From: UTCFX2 sp963827155
GTDB lineage: Bacteria > Chloroflexota > Anaerolineae > Anaerolineales > UBA4823
Reading direction: 5' to 3'
Length of the DNA stretch: 64,000 bases
Assembly: GCA_963827155.1 (NCBI GenBank)
Contig: CAWGZV010000002.1
Location: 62,001-126,000 of the forward strand
This document shows, in pieces, positions 36,434 to 46,376 of this stretch (positions within the stretch are counted from its first letter, which is position 1; every line of letters starts with the position of its first letter). The notes beneath the pieces were generated by a model, which made no database searches, had not been told where the DNA came from, and worked only from the letters and a program-made list of their open reading frames with translations. The translations under genes were made by a program, and so were the position numbers.

Positions 36434-38215
36434 TTATCCCTTTTCATCCTCGTTCACCGAGGCTTGAAGGATGACCTCTTCAGATAGCTGCGCCCTCAGC
36501 TCGTGGATCTGCTCGCGCACCACCGCCAGGCTGCCCTGGTCTGCCAGTCGGTCCAGCTCCAGCAGCCACCCGTCCACCTTGAGCGGAGAGATCTTCACCT
36601 GACACAGGTGGCAGGGAAGCGATCCCAGGTTTGAAGAATTGAGCCTGTCGCTGCTCGGCTCATTTCTCAACTTTGAATTCGCCCGGATCGCCGTCCCGAG
36701 CGTGCTGTAAAAGTCTGGGAAAACTACCACCCGTGCCGGCGTGGAGCCGCAGATCTCCAATACCTTGCGTCGCTCCGCCGCCTCGATGTTGTGAATCGCA
36801 AAGACGATAATGCCCACGTCCTGTTCTCGCACGATTTTTGGGATATCCGCCCGCTGCCCTAACACCCGCACCCCCTGGATGCGAACGCCATGTTTGAAAA
36901 GGTCGTCATCCACCAATCCGATGACCTCCAGCGAGCCGCCGTACCGTTCGTTCGTCAGGGTGTAGATCGCAAACTGCCCAGTCTCGCCGCTGCCGATCAC
37001 CAGCACCTTCTCGCGTGAAGCTGCCGCTGCCCCGCGCCAGAATACCCACCGTGAAGCCAGACCGGTGATCAGCCTGCCCCGGTAGCGCGTCGCCACGAAG
37101 CCGGCGAGCGCCAGCCCTGCCGCGGTCAGCAGCAGCCCGCGTGGGAGCAGCGCCCGCTGGCTCCAATAGAAGCCGTGCCAGCCCAACCAGGTCTGGTGTA
37201 GGGTGGTATGCACCAGGTTGTTCAGCGCCAGGGCGATTGCAGTCGCAACCGCAATCGGCGCCGCCAGATCGATCGCTTCGTAAGGCGCCGCCTTTGACCA
37301 TTCCACCCGGTTCATCCCCATCAGCGCCCCCGTCACGCTGAACAGCAGGGCGAATCCCAACGCCAGCAAGATCGACCGGTCCCATCCGACATTCAGCGCC
37401 CCAAACGATCGCCAGATCAGCCCGGTGAGACCAATCGCCAGAAAAGTCACCAGGATGTCCACCGTGAACCAGTTCACGTAGCGGCTCATCAACCGCCAGA
37501 CTGGTCCAACAAACAGCCAGCGCTCCGGCGGCGTTTCGGATTGCAGCCGCGGCGTCACTGCCAAAACGGTCCAAAACAGCACGTCCAGGTCGCTCCACAT
37601 CGAGCAGTTTCGCACGTATAGTTGATCCAGCCGCTGCTTGCTCGGCACGATCTCGTCCAGGTAGGTCGGGATCACATTTCCGTTGCTCAGCAGGCTCTCT
37701 TCATGCCGGTACACCACCGAAGCTGGGCTGGTCATTCCCGGCCGCACCGAGAGCAGCTCCTTCCGGATCTCCTCCGGCCAGCCTGCCGCGATTTCAGGGT
37801 CTTCCGGGCGCGGCCCCACCAGGCTCATTTCCCCCTTCAGCACATTCCAGAGCTGCGGCAGCTCGTTCAGCTTCGTATCCCGTAGCCGCTTGCCGTATGG
37901 TGTGATCCGCGGGTCGTCCTGGGCGGTCACCTTCGGCCCGGCGTAGCTCTCCGGGTGCTCGTACATCGTCCGGAACTTGAGCATCCCAAAAATCCGTCCG
38001 CCTCTTCCCACCCGCGGGCTGTGGAAAAATACCGGTCCGGGCGAATCGTGCCGGATCAGCCAGCCGATGATCAAAAAGAGCGGCCAGAGCAGCAGCAGCC
38101 CAATCCCCGCCGCCAGGATGTCCATCCCTCGCTTAAATATCCGGTACGTGAATGCGTTAAGCCTGGCGGAATTCGGCGCGGGGAATTCTCTGGGAGTGCT
38201 GGTGGCTTCAGACAT
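36434..38215 (-). CDS. Sugar-phosphate transferase with reversed domain order (bac_transf at N-terminus, CoA_binding-like at C-terminus)
   Basis: The 593-residue protein is unbroken. Residues about 25-225 are the polyisoprenyl-phosphate sugar transferase domain: membrane hairpin MDILAAGIGLLLLWPLFLII, then DSPGPVFF, MLKFRTM, LRDTKLNELPQLWNVLKGEMSLVGPRP and the late DLDVLFWTVLAV. Four or five membrane helices follow (about 255-390). A Rossmann-like CoA_binding_3 domain (about 405-510) begins VLVIGSGETGQFAIYTL and contains VIGLVDDD. In WbaP/PglC-type proteins with this second domain, the helices and Rossmann part precede the transferase; here the order is reversed. A C-terminal extension with CHLC and an acidic helix is extra. 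It should load the first sugar-1-phosphate onto undecaprenyl phosphate. Confidence 0.85.
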   Translation of the reverse strand: MSEATSTPREFPAPNSARLNAFTYRIFKRGMDILAAGIGLLLLWPLFLIIGWLIRHDSPGPVFFHSPRVGRGGRIFGMLKFRTMYEHPESYAGPKVTAQDDPRITPYGKRLRDTKLNELPQLWNVLKGEMSLVGPRPEDPEIAAGWPEEIRKELLSVRPGMTSPASVVYRHEESLLSNGNVIPTYLDEIVPSKQRLDQLYVRNCSMWSDLDVLFWTVLAVTPRLQSETPPERWLFVGPVWRLMSRYVNWFTVDILVTFLAIGLTGLIWRSFGALNVGWDRSILLALGFALLFSVTGALMGMNRVEWSKAAPYEAIDLAAPIAVATAIALALNNLVHTTLHQTWLGWHGFYWSQRALLPRGLLLTAAGLALAGFVATRYRGRLITGLASRWVFWRGAAAASREKVLVIGSGETGQFAIYTLTNERYGGSLEVIGLVDDDLFKHGVRIQGVRVLGQRADIPKIVREQDVGIIVFAIHNIEAAERRKVLEICGSTPARVVVFPDFYSTLGTAIRANSKLRNEPSSDRLNSSNLGSLPCHLCQVKISPLKVDGWLLELDRLADQGSLAVVREQIHELRAQLSEEVILQASVNEDEKG

Positions 38216-38347
38216 GCGGGATAATAAAGGAAATCATATGGATAATAGGAGCGATAAGTTCGTTATTCGGTTAGGGCGTCCACGGGGATCGATCCCCCCA
38301 CTTTTGCATCGATTATAATCCCCTTACTCGCCCCAGGATAAACCCAT

Positions 38348-38815
38348 TTGTCCAATCGCCATTCAATTTCGAGAAACCTTGCGCTTTGGGCGCCGCCATT
38401 CTTGCTCATGGCGTTGATCTTTACCTTTTCAAGCATTCCCGCGAAAGAGGTAGGAGGGGTAGAAAGTACCTTCCAGCTCTTGATTGCCAGGTACCTGCCC
38501 ATCCTCGCCGCCCTGCAGATCAAATGGTTGAAGGTCGGTCACATCATCGGCTACGCCGCCTTGGGGCTGGCATTCCGCCGCGGCTTTGCTTCGATTTCGA
38601 GCCGCCCCGGAGCCTGGTCGATCCTGGCTTGCCTGCTCTTCGCCGTCACCGACGAAATCCATCAAACATTCGTCCCCGGCCGCGGCGCCTCGGTCTCCGA
38701 TGTGGTTCTCGATACCGTTACAGTCGTCGTTGTGATGATTATCGTCAGCCTGCTCGAAACCCTCAAACACCGCCGAAACCCAATCCCTCAGCCGTCCCGA
38801 TCAGACCAGGTTTGA
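38348..38815 (+). CDS. VanZ-like membrane protein
   Basis: About 155 residues with four membrane helices. The VanZ family wording is present: ALIFTFSSIPAKEV near the N-terminus, KVGHIIGYAALGLAFRRG in the middle, and FAVTDEIHQTFVPGRGASVSDVVLDT (about 95-120), the most conserved block. VanZ confers low-level teicoplanin resistance in enterococci, but the family is broad and the role here is unknown. The start is a TTG at 38348 with CAGGA about 9 bases upstream. It is the only plus-strand gene in this part of the polysaccharide island. Confidence 0.85.
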   Translation: MSNRHSISRNLALWAPPFLLMALIFTFSSIPAKEVGGVESTFQLLIARYLPILAALQIKWLKVGHIIGYAALGLAFRRGFASISSRPGAWSILACLLFAVTDEIHQTFVPGRGASVSDVVLDTVTVVVVMIIVSLLETLKHRRNPIPQPSRSDQV

Positions 38816-38864
38816 AAGTAACGTGAAAATCGATCGTTGCGTTCCCCCTGCATTGGGTCGATTG

Positions 38865-39293
38865 TTAATCCTCCAGAAAGGAAGCCATCACGAGCCTCGC
38901 TTTTCCCGTCGCCGCCAATATCTCCTCCTGGTTGAACACATCCGTCCTGAGGCTGATCCGCCCCCGTTCGGGATTCCATTCGATGACTTCGACCTGTGCC
39001 GTGATCGTATCGTTTGGTCTCACCGGCGCGAGAAACTTGAGCTCCTGGCTTAGATACACCGAGCCCGGACCCGGTAATTTGCTCCCTAACACCGCCGATA
39101 TCAAACCCGCCGCCAGCATCCCATGCGCTATTCTTCCCTTGAAGAAGCTCGCTGTTGCATAATCTTCATCCAGGTGCACCGGGTTGTTGTCTCCCGTCAG
39201 CCTGGCAAATGATTCGATATCCTCCAGCGTGACCGTCTTCGTCAGCTGCGCCCTTTCCCCGATTCGAAAGGTCTTACGCGGCAGGTTACTCAT
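38865..39293 (-). CDS. MaoC-like (R)-specific enoyl-CoA hydratase
   Basis: About 142 residues with the hot-dog fold signature of MaoC/PhaJ proteins: DIESFARLTGDNNPVHLDEDYA (about 25-46; catalytic Asp and His within the D-x5-H region) and FKGRIAHGMLAAGLISAVLG (about 50-69). The later strands SQELKFLAPVRPNDTI fit too. The likely reaction is reversible hydration of trans-2-enoyl-CoA to (R)-3-hydroxyacyl-CoA. The ATG at 39293 overlaps the end of the upstream acyltransferase gene. Its presence in a polysaccharide locus is unexpected and it may simply be a neighbour. Confidence 0.88.
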   Translation of the reverse strand: MSNLPRKTFRIGERAQLTKTVTLEDIESFARLTGDNNPVHLDEDYATASFFKGRIAHGMLAAGLISAVLGSKLPGPGSVYLSQELKFLAPVRPNDTITAQVEVIEWNPERGRISLRTDVFNQEEILAATGKARLVMASFLED

Positions 39294-39969
39294 TATTTCG
39301 TTTTTCAATATTCATGGATATCTTTTCGAGAATCAATGTGAGCGCATCTTGGTCATAATAGGTATCGGAAAAATCTTGCTCTAAAAAGAATTTTGCATCC
39401 AGATCGATTGTGCTGCCTTTGACTTGCCCAGGACTCCCCACCACAATCGAATAATCGGGGATATTCTTGGTCACCAGGGTGCCGGATCCAATCAAACATC
39501 CCTTTCCGATCTGCACTCCAGGCAGTACCACGGATCCCGCACCAATAAATGTATAAGCCCCAATTCGAACGCTTCCGCGTGAATAGCCTTTTCGCTCCGT
39601 GTTTGAGATGTGAACAAACTGCTTTCCGAGCAAACGAATAGAATTTTCGCTGCCGTGGGTGAAGATACCTACCCAGGCGCCAATTTGACAGCCCTCCTCG
39701 ATGACCAACCCTTCCGTAGCATCCAGAATCGAATAGTGCCACACCCACACTTGGTCGCCAAACGAAATGTGTTTTTTATTAATGATGATTGCCGAGCTGC
39801 TGATCCGGGTATATTTATGAAATTGATTGGAATTTTGATCGAAGTAGCCGTAAACCATAAACGGTTGATGCACCTGAGCAATGAAATCGCCCAAGATCGA
39901 CATCATCCGCCCAAATGGAGAGCGGTATAGAGTTTCCAATAAACTTTTACTCATTTTCGTCGATCCCAT
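39286..39969 (-). CDS. Left-handed beta-helix (hexapeptide) acyltransferase
   Basis: The 227-residue protein consists mainly of imperfect hexapeptide repeats from about 55 to 185 (VIEEGCQIGAWVGIF, VRIGAYTFIGAGSVVLPGVQIGKGCLIGSGTLVTKNIPDYSIVVGSP). Proteins ending with that last block are O-acetyl- or N-acetyltransferases of the LbetaH class that use acetyl-CoA to modify sugars. The acceptor is unknown. It lies 7 bp downstream of a glycosyltransferase gene. Confidence 0.82.
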   Translation of the reverse strand: MGSTKMSKSLLETLYRSPFGRMMSILGDFIAQVHQPFMVYGYFDQNSNQFHKYTRISSSAIIINKKHISFGDQVWVWHYSILDATEGLVIEEGCQIGAWVGIFTHGSENSIRLLGKQFVHISNTERKGYSRGSVRIGAYTFIGAGSVVLPGVQIGKGCLIGSGTLVTKNIPDYSIVVGSPGQVKGSTIDLDAKFFLEQDFSDTYYDQDALTLILEKISMNIEKRNNE

Positions 39970-39976
39970 TCTTCAG

Positions 39977-41215
39977 TCAACAGGATTGCGAAAATCCTGC
40001 AGCCCAATCCAGTATCTCGATCACCTTCGGAACACAAACGCTTTCAGAAAAAATCCCAAGCGCATAATTTCTTCCCCTTTCCCCAAGTCGGCTCAACTCA
40101 TCGATCGGTAGATTCGAGATATCGTCCATTTTCCTGGAAAGTGCGCCAATCTCCGCCGGGGTTACAACCCAACCGCATCCCGATGCTTGAATAATCTCTG
40201 CGATCTCGGATTCTGGATGTGCGATACAAAGGATCGGCTTTCCGTGCAGCATGTATGATATCAATTTCGAGGGAACTGAAACCAGGCTTTGGCTAGCTGC
40301 TGTTGGTAGAAGAAATACGTCGGCAGAATCGAGCACCTTATTTGTTTCATTTTTCGGCCAGGGGGAATAAATTGTAATTCTCTTCTCATCACTTGCCAGC
40401 TTTCGGCACCTTTCCAGATCGCTTCCTTCACCGGCGATGATCAGATGATTTATACCCTCCGTATGCTTGATCGCTTCAATGAAATGCTCAACGCCAGATG
40501 CTGCCCCAATATTGCCTCCATATAAAAAGACAAATTCCTCTCTCGTCAAATCCACCGATCCTCGAAATCCACCAGGATCCATTTCAACCTTTTCTGAATG
40601 ACGGATCCAATTCGGGATTACATGGATCCGGTCCCTCTTAATTCGCCGAGAATTTATGTAAACCTCCGCAAATCGTTTTGAGATCACGATGACTTCTGCA
40701 GCGCGTTGGGCAATCTTTCGATCCAACCAATACATCAGCCGGATAATGAGATTGTCTTCACGCATTCGCCCCTGGGCTACGAGCGACTCCGGATAGAGGT
40801 CTTGGATGCTCAGCACGACCGGTATCCGGCGAAGACCAGCCACAATGGAGATCAGTCCGGCGCTGAGTATCGGCCAGGTATTCGCATAGATGACATCTGG
40901 CTTTTTCAGGAAAAGCAAGCGCAGGCTGGAGGTTACTCCAAATGTCAGGTTTTCCACAAATCGACTTGAAACCGACAATTCTTTGGATAGAGTGGCGAAA
41001 CACCGGATGACCTTAAAGTTATCGCCGATCTGCTCATGAGAATAGAGGTTCCGCTTATACCCTTTAAAAACCCTGGCGCCTGGCCGGTTGGGAAACGGTG
41101 CCAGCACGACCACCTCATCTCCCCTTGATTGCAGAGTTTCGGCGATACTCATCGATGTCGTCGCCGAAACAACCGGTTCCGGCGGGAAAACCGCTGAAAT
41201 GATCGTAACTTTCAT
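39977..41215 (-). CDS. GT4-family glycosyltransferase (WbuB-like)
   Basis: The 412-residue protein is unbroken. The N-terminal GT-B domain begins MKVTIISAVFPPEPVVSA and contains IPVVLSIQDLYPESLVAQG (about 130-148), typical of WbuB/WcaI-like enzymes. The C-terminal domain has VIPNWIR, FLYGGNIGAASGVEHFIEA (about 235-253), LIIAGEGSDLERC and the nucleotide-sugar binding region SVPSKLISYMLHGKPILCIAHPESEIAEI. It adds a sugar, probably an amino-deoxyhexose, to the growing lipid-linked repeat on the cytoplasmic side. Confidence 0.87.
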   Translation of the reverse strand: MKVTIISAVFPPEPVVSATTSMSIAETLQSRGDEVVVLAPFPNRPGARVFKGYKRNLYSHEQIGDNFKVIRCFATLSKELSVSSRFVENLTFGVTSSLRLLFLKKPDVIYANTWPILSAGLISIVAGLRRIPVVLSIQDLYPESLVAQGRMREDNLIIRLMYWLDRKIAQRAAEVIVISKRFAEVYINSRRIKRDRIHVIPNWIRHSEKVEMDPGGFRGSVDLTREEFVFLYGGNIGAASGVEHFIEAIKHTEGINHLIIAGEGSDLERCRKLASDEKRITIYSPWPKNETNKVLDSADVFLLPTAASQSLVSVPSKLISYMLHGKPILCIAHPESEIAEIIQASGCGWVVTPAEIGALSRKMDDISNLPIDELSRLGERGRNYALGIFSESVCVPKVIEILDWAAGFSQSC

Positions 41216-41232
41216 TCGTAGTTGAGTTTTCG

Positions 41233-41859
41233 CTATTGCAGGACAGTCGAGATTACCATTGCAGGGTTGCCGCCGACCACAGAATTTTCTAGCACGTCGC
41301 CGGTGACAACGCTCCCTGCGCCTACAACACTCCCGGAGCCAATATTCACCCCTTTCAGGATCAAGCAGTTCATTCCGATAAAAACATTATCTTCTATCTC
41401 GATCGGCGCTGTTTTCCCAATTGAAGGATGCGTACGCCGTTCTGAATAATCAACGGGGTGGAAATCGGTATCGATGATCGTCGTGTTCGCTCCCACCGTC
41501 ACATGGTTCCCAATTCGGATTCGGTCCGCCGCACAGATTGTCCCGCCGGTCATCGCAAAGTTGTCGCCGATCTCGATTACCGCCCCCGCCGTCCATGTGC
41601 ATAGAATTACCGGGTGATTCGCTCCCAACGGATTCGAACGGACAGAAGAGCGCAATCCCAGTCCATGACCAATAACAATCCGGCTTCCCCGATATTTTTG
41701 AATGATCGGGGTTCCATGCAAACGCCAGCCCTTACCCCACCGGATTCCGCTTGAAGCAAAAATCAGGCGCACCCAGGGATAAATCATCCACCGACCGATT
41801 TCATTCCAAATCTTCCAGGGGGTATCAAGAGCTTCCATGGAACTATGCTGTGTGTTCAT
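41233..41859 (-). CDS. WcaF-like acyltransferase (hexapeptide repeat)
   Basis: The 208-residue protein has repeats between about 65 and 200 (GHGLGLRSSVRSN, IEIGDNFAMTGGTICAADRIRIGNHVTVGANTTIID, IEIEDNVFIGMNCLILKGVNIGSGSVVGAGSVVTGD), closing with VVGGNPAMV. This is a polysaccharide O-acetyltransferase architecture. Its start overlaps the end of the preceding glycosyltransferase by 17 bp; a second ATG at 41838 is possible. Confidence 0.83.
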   Translation of the reverse strand: MNTQHSSMEALDTPWKIWNEIGRWMIYPWVRLIFASSGIRWGKGWRLHGTPIIQKYRGSRIVIGHGLGLRSSVRSNPLGANHPVILCTWTAGAVIEIGDNFAMTGGTICAADRIRIGNHVTVGANTTIIDTDFHPVDYSERRTHPSIGKTAPIEIEDNVFIGMNCLILKGVNIGSGSVVGAGSVVTGDVLENSVVGGNPAMVISTVLQ

Positions 41860-43040
41860 GGGAATGCTGGAGGATTACTTTTTCATAACAACATTCCAAT
41901 TTATCGACAGAATTTTTCAATGAGAATGTTTCCTGCATCATCTCCGCACAGTTGGCTTTGTAAAGGGCATATTTACTTTTATCTTCAAGCAATCGGGTTA
42001 TCGCAGCCGCAAATTCCTTAGGATCGAACGGCACAACCTCGGCGATCCGATCTTTAATCAACGGTGCAATTTCACACCGGTCGGTGACTACCATCGGAGT
42101 ACCTGCAAGGCATGCTTCAACGATTGTCGCTGGAAAGGTATCGGCACGACACGGCAGTCCGAAAATATCTGCATCTTGGTATGCCGACCACACTTCCGCG
42201 CCGCTGAGTAGTCCGGGGAAGATAATATTATTCGCCTGCTTTACCTTATGGACCTTTTCCATCACCGCGGCTAAATGCCCATCATCGCTGCCAACAATCG
42301 CCAGCCAGGCATCCGGGATATCCAATAAACCGAACGCCTCAACCAGCATATCGGCGCCTTTCTTCTTATTAATTCTTCCGAGAAATAGAATGAGCGGACA
42401 ATCTTCCGGTATTTGGAATTTTCGTCTGAAAGTGCCTTTCGCCGGGAAGTCGATCAGCTCAGACGGATCTCTACCTACCGGGATAATATCGATCTTGTCT
42501 GCCGGTACGCCGTATTTCATAATTTGTTCCCGCTCGGATTCTTGCAGCGCGATAAACGCAGTGGATCCCTTAAGTTCCCGAGCGCCATACATTCTGTCAT
42601 ATATCCTCTTAGTCAGATACGAGTTGACAATAATCTGCATCGTCCCATGCGGTGTAAGCACCACAGGGACGTCTGCTTTCCCTGCCCTCTTTAACTGCAC
42701 TTAAATTCATAAAATTACGAAATCCATTCAAGTGCACGACATCAAATTGTGGGAGTTCTCGGCGCAGGTACTTTGAAATTTCTGGCAGCCAGATCGGCCC
42801 CAGTGTCCCGGGCCAGAAAGGGAGATTCCAGGTATTGAAATAGACCGCTCTTATTCCTTCGATCTCCCGCTCGAATGTCCCGGCTTGAATTTTCTGATGT
42901 TTATCCAGGAGATTCGTGCAGTATATCGTGACCTTGTGTCCGCGCTTTAAAAGTTCCTTGCTGTATTTATAAACATATTGGACTGGTCCGCCCCAACCCA
43001 CCGCTGGTAAAAATCCAAGCGTGACCTGAAGGATATGCAT
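41843..43040 (-). CDS. GT4-family glycosyltransferase, one frameshift
   Basis: About 400 residues. The N-terminal half (MHILQVTLGFLPAVGWGGPVQYVYKYSKELLKRGH) and the C-terminal half (FLGRINKKKGADMLVEAF, GSDDGHLAAVMEKV, FGLPCRADTFPATIVEACLAGTPMVVTDRCEIAPLI) are both standard GT4. The break near 42,693 lies in an AAA run; removing one A joins FMNLSAVK to RAGKADVPVV. The E-x7-E-like donor site is FPATIVEA. It belongs to the same transcription unit as its neighbours. Confidence 0.84.
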
Positions 43041-43046
43041 TTTAGA

Positions 43047-44260
43047 TCACCCCCAAGCTTTTTGAACTGCGCCGTTCATGCCCTGGGTGAAACCCTCCAA
43101 TCCCCATGCAGCGATAATCTGGCGTGACCTGCAACCCATCCTGCGCAGGTCCATTGCGCCATTTGCCGCTTTGAGCATAAGCGCCGCCAGCAATTCGGGG
43201 TCGCTGGCATCGAAAATATATCCGTTCACCCCATTTTGAACCAGATCTTTGGCGCATCCGCTCATTTTGGATACGAAAACTGGCAAACCCGATGCCATCG
43301 CTTCGTTCACCACCAATCCCCACTGATCTTGCAGCGCCGGATGAACAAATACCTCGGCAAATGCATAGTAAGCTGCGATTTCATCTGCGCTGTGAAATCC
43401 GGCAAGTGTCACATCGCCTTGCAGCTGGTTCTCCCGAATGGTGGATAGGATCATGTCCTTTTGTTCTCCATCCCCAATAATCACTAACCTCCAGGGCTTC
43501 TCAAGGTCAGCCTTCATCTGGTTCTTGTATAACTTGTATGCGAATAACAATCCGGTGATATTTTTCCGTGCTAAAAATCGAGCCGAAGTCAAAAAATATG
43601 GCCGGCTGAAATCTTCAAGTCCTGGCAGGTTTCGAAACGCCTCGGGCTGCGCTTGCGCTCTTTCTACCGAATTTGCCCAAAAATCGTTGTCTACCGCATC
43701 ATAACCGGTGAAAATCTGATCTTGCGGCATTCCCAGGGATATCAAATATTCCTTATGTTGTGAGCCGCCGCAGATGGCTGCATCGAATTGAGTCAAAAGG
43801 ACTTTTTTTGTCGTTTCTTTTAGATAAGTTCTTTCAGCGTCATTTTGGTTGGTCTCAAACATCAAGATCAATTTCCGTGAGTGAGACCTCCCCCACAAGA
43901 AAACGATCCACGCATCGAGTGTGCTGTACCCGTTGACCGCCAGGATGTCGGGTTCAATTTCACTAAGTCCATGCCAGATCGTTCTAGCTAACAAAACGGG
44001 TTTCCGGATGACTTGTTCGTAATCTTTTTCGGTGAAGAGGGTTGTGCGTTGAAATTCTTTACAGGGCTCGCTTTTCTGCCAGGCATAGGACTTGAGTTGA
44101 TCGGCGATTTCCAATCCAAGGACTTCGATCCCCCGCTGCTTAATGATCGCTGCAAGGCGGCCGTTCTCGCGACATGGTAAGGACCAAAGTTCGGCCATTG
44201 TAAAACCAGTTTTTTTGGTTCTCGTGGTCTTGAAAGTTCGGATTGGATCATCGAGATCAA
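43047..44260 (-). CDS. GT4-family glycosyltransferase, one frameshift
   Basis: About 400 residues. The N-terminus is in one frame (KKLVLQWPNFGPYHVAR). The rest is in another, from ENGRLAAIIKQRGIEVLGLEIA onward, with LIGDGEQKDMILSTI, LAGFHSADEIAAYYAFAEVFVHPALQDQWGLVVNEAMASGLPVFVSKMSGCA and GVNGYIFDASDPELLA. The break lies near 44,165. The C-terminal block is the usual GT4 donor site. It is likely to act on the same lipid-linked oligosaccharide as the other transferases of this locus. Confidence 0.84.
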
Positions 44261-44279
44261 ATCAATATGAGTATCTGTA

Positions 44280-45009
44280 TTAGGTTATTGGTTTCCCAGT
44301 CGCGAAGATTTGGCGCCGGTTCAACAAGATGCTCAGCATCCAACCAACTCCTTTCTTCAGAGTAGGATAATTTACAAGGTGCTCTGCAAGCCGCGGAATT
44401 GGAGGCATGGCATCGCAGAGAATAAATATCTTAAGCGGCTCGAATTTTGCTTCAGATAGCAGATTTCCTAAATTTAAAGGAATCCCAATTATAAAGATGG
44501 TGATGAATTGCCGATAAATCATTTTGAGGCGGATAAGATCTATGATCCCGCGATCGCCAATCATCGAGCGGTAATAACACGATCAATAATCCTTCTGGAT
44601 CGATGAGATGATGAAGCTCTTGTAGGACTTGTAAAGGATTTGGAACATGTTCGAGAGCGTGATTTGAGATGATCCTGGAATAAGTTTTCGGAGATAGTTC
44701 CTTAAGTGAAGCGTGTACTTCCAACTTAAGCTTCCTTGCTTGTTCTAATGCAGATGGATTGATATCCACTCCAACTTTCTCGCGAACCGGCAGCAGTCTC
44801 AATAAATCCCCTCCCCCGCAACCAAAATCCAACACACGATCTTCATTAGAGAGATAGGGTAAAAATAACGGCAAATTCCATCGCGCCGCAAGTGTACCGA
44901 AACTCTTTTGAGCATTGAAATACTCATGCCCTTTTTGCCCCGTATAATTCGTGCTGGTTAAATCTGCATATCTATCATCATCACCCATCGAATTATCATT
45001 TTCCTTCAT
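44280..45009 (-). CDS. Class I SAM-dependent methyltransferase, one frameshift
   Basis: About 240 residues. The SAM-binding motif I VLDFGCGGGDLLRLLP is at about 60-75, followed by VGVDINPSALEQARKL and IISNHALEHVPNPLQVL. This is the wording of the methyltransferases found in polysaccharide loci. The C-terminus (LGNLLSEAKFEPLKIFI) is in the next frame after a break near 44,475 that follows HHHLYNW. Its start overlaps the polymerase stop (ATGA). It probably methylates a sugar hydroxyl. Confidence 0.8.
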
Positions 45010-46376
45010 AGCTCGTTATACTGAGGGCGAGTTCTTGTCTGAAAACCCGATCGTCTTCCATTTGGAAAAAGAAAAAGCAGCATGAAATAGAAAAATGCTG
45101 GGATTGCCAGGACGCCCAACGTCGAAAAACCCCAAAAATCGCTGCTTCCCCATACCATCCATAAGACGCTCAGCCAGACAATCCCCAGGGCGCGCAGGGC
45201 GGTCGGCGTTTTCTTATCCAGGAATCCATCCAATCTGCGGCTTAGCCAGCCGGCAAGAGCCATTTCAAGCAAGACTGCTGCCAATCCGCCGTTGCGGTAG
45301 AAACTTCCAACCAATGATGATTTTGCGCCGTATAACAGCTGGTCGAACTCCATCGGTATCGTGTTCTTATTCTGGCTTGCCAGCCAATCAACGATAAAAT
45401 ACTTCTGCGGAAATATCCTGCTTGGGATCCATCCGGACAGGATGTAGTTAATAAAGGGCAAGCCGTACTCGTACCCTTTCCAGTAATCGAATACATAGCT
45501 TTCTAACCAGAAGGTTGCCAGCATTTGGGTGTCATTTTCCGCTAATGAAAGGATAGCATTATCTGTCACGGTGTTCCAGCTTTCGGTTACTTGCTCAGTC
45601 ATAACGGCATAATCCCAGCTTTCATGTCCCCGCGCTTGGTATAGGAACACTGCTGCCAATATACTGAGAACCAACCAGGCTGGAGGCCAGCGCCTGCCCA
45701 CCCAGATAATAAATATCATGCTGCTCGCCAATAACATCGAGATCGTCACGAAGCGTGACCAACCGTGCGGCAGAGAGAAAAAGATAAATGCCAGCATCCA
45801 CAAGCTGCCGATTACTCTCATGCTTCGGCTGCGCTGCGCCATTAGGAAGATTATTGGAAAAATTAGAAAGATATATCCGGTATATTGATATCCGGTAACT
45901 TCTCCAGTAAATCTCCCGGACTGAATGACTGTTTCAGCTCCCCACGAAGCCAGACCTGACCGTGAAGCGAGCAAGGAAAAAGTGCCAAATCCTCCAAAAA
46001 TCAGCAGCCATAAAAGGGCTATTAGGATGAAAGGCGTTTTTGTTTCATCAATTCCAAGCGTATAAATATGATATGGCGTTCTCAAGTAAGCCAGGAAAAA
46101 AACCAAAATCCCGCTGAACAGAACAAAGATAATCCAGAATCCCCTCCCGGCACCTCCTCCGATATCGAGGCGAATCTGATAATCGATAAGTTTCTTGCTG
46201 ATGACAACCGCCAGGGGAGAAAGCACAAAATAAAGGGCGAAAGCGCACCACCCCCAAAATCCGGCGCTCAGCCACCTGAACCGCCCTCGCCGGACGAGGA
46301 CCAGGGCAATGATCCCAAGCTCGATGCCGATCACTGCCGCTGTCCACAATAGCACCGTAGATGCTGAAGAATTCAA
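45006..46376 (-). CDS. Oligosaccharide repeat polymerase (Wzy-like), about 12 helices
   Basis: The 456-residue protein is unbroken and mostly hydrophobic. Membrane segments lie about 8-28, 36-58, 75-98, 115-135, 168-184, 195-232, 245-262, 345-363, 385-402 and 410-440. A large central loop holds Trp/Tyr-rich sequence (ESWDYAVMTEQVTESW; FWLESYVFDYWKGYEYGLPFINYIL). Near the end SLVGSFYRNGGLAAVLLEM resembles the conserved region of oligosaccharide repeat polymerases. Flanking 4-bp overlaps on both sides show tight coupling to the methyltransferase and glycosyltransferase genes. Wzy proteins are very divergent, so the call rests on topology and context. Confidence 0.75.
   Translation of the reverse strand: MNSSASTVLLWTAAVIGIELGIIALVLVRRGRFRWLSAGFWGWCAFALYFVLSPLAVVISKKLIDYQIRLDIGGGAGRGFWIIFVLFSGILVFFLAYLRTPYHIYTLGIDETKTPFILIALLWLLIFGGFGTFSLLASRSGLASWGAETVIQSGRFTGEVTGYQYTGYIFLIFPIIFLMAQRSRSMRVIGSLWMLAFIFFSLPHGWSRFVTISMLLASSMIFIIWVGRRWPPAWLVLSILAAVFLYQARGHESWDYAVMTEQVTESWNTVTDNAILSLAENDTQMLATFWLESYVFDYWKGYEYGLPFINYILSGWIPSRIFPQKYFIVDWLASQNKNTIPMEFDQLLYGAKSSLVGSFYRNGGLAAVLLEMALAGWLSRRLDGFLDKKTPTALRALGIVWLSVLWMVWGSSDFWGFSTLGVLAIPAFFYFMLLFLFPNGRRSGFQTRTRPQYNEL

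Noticed and set aside
38284..38335. GGGGATCGATCCCC palindrome and nearby sequence looked like the 3' part of a tRNA on the minus strand (possible attachment site).
   Set aside because: No matching 5' acceptor strand, D arm or anticodon arm can be folded, and no integrase gene is nearby.
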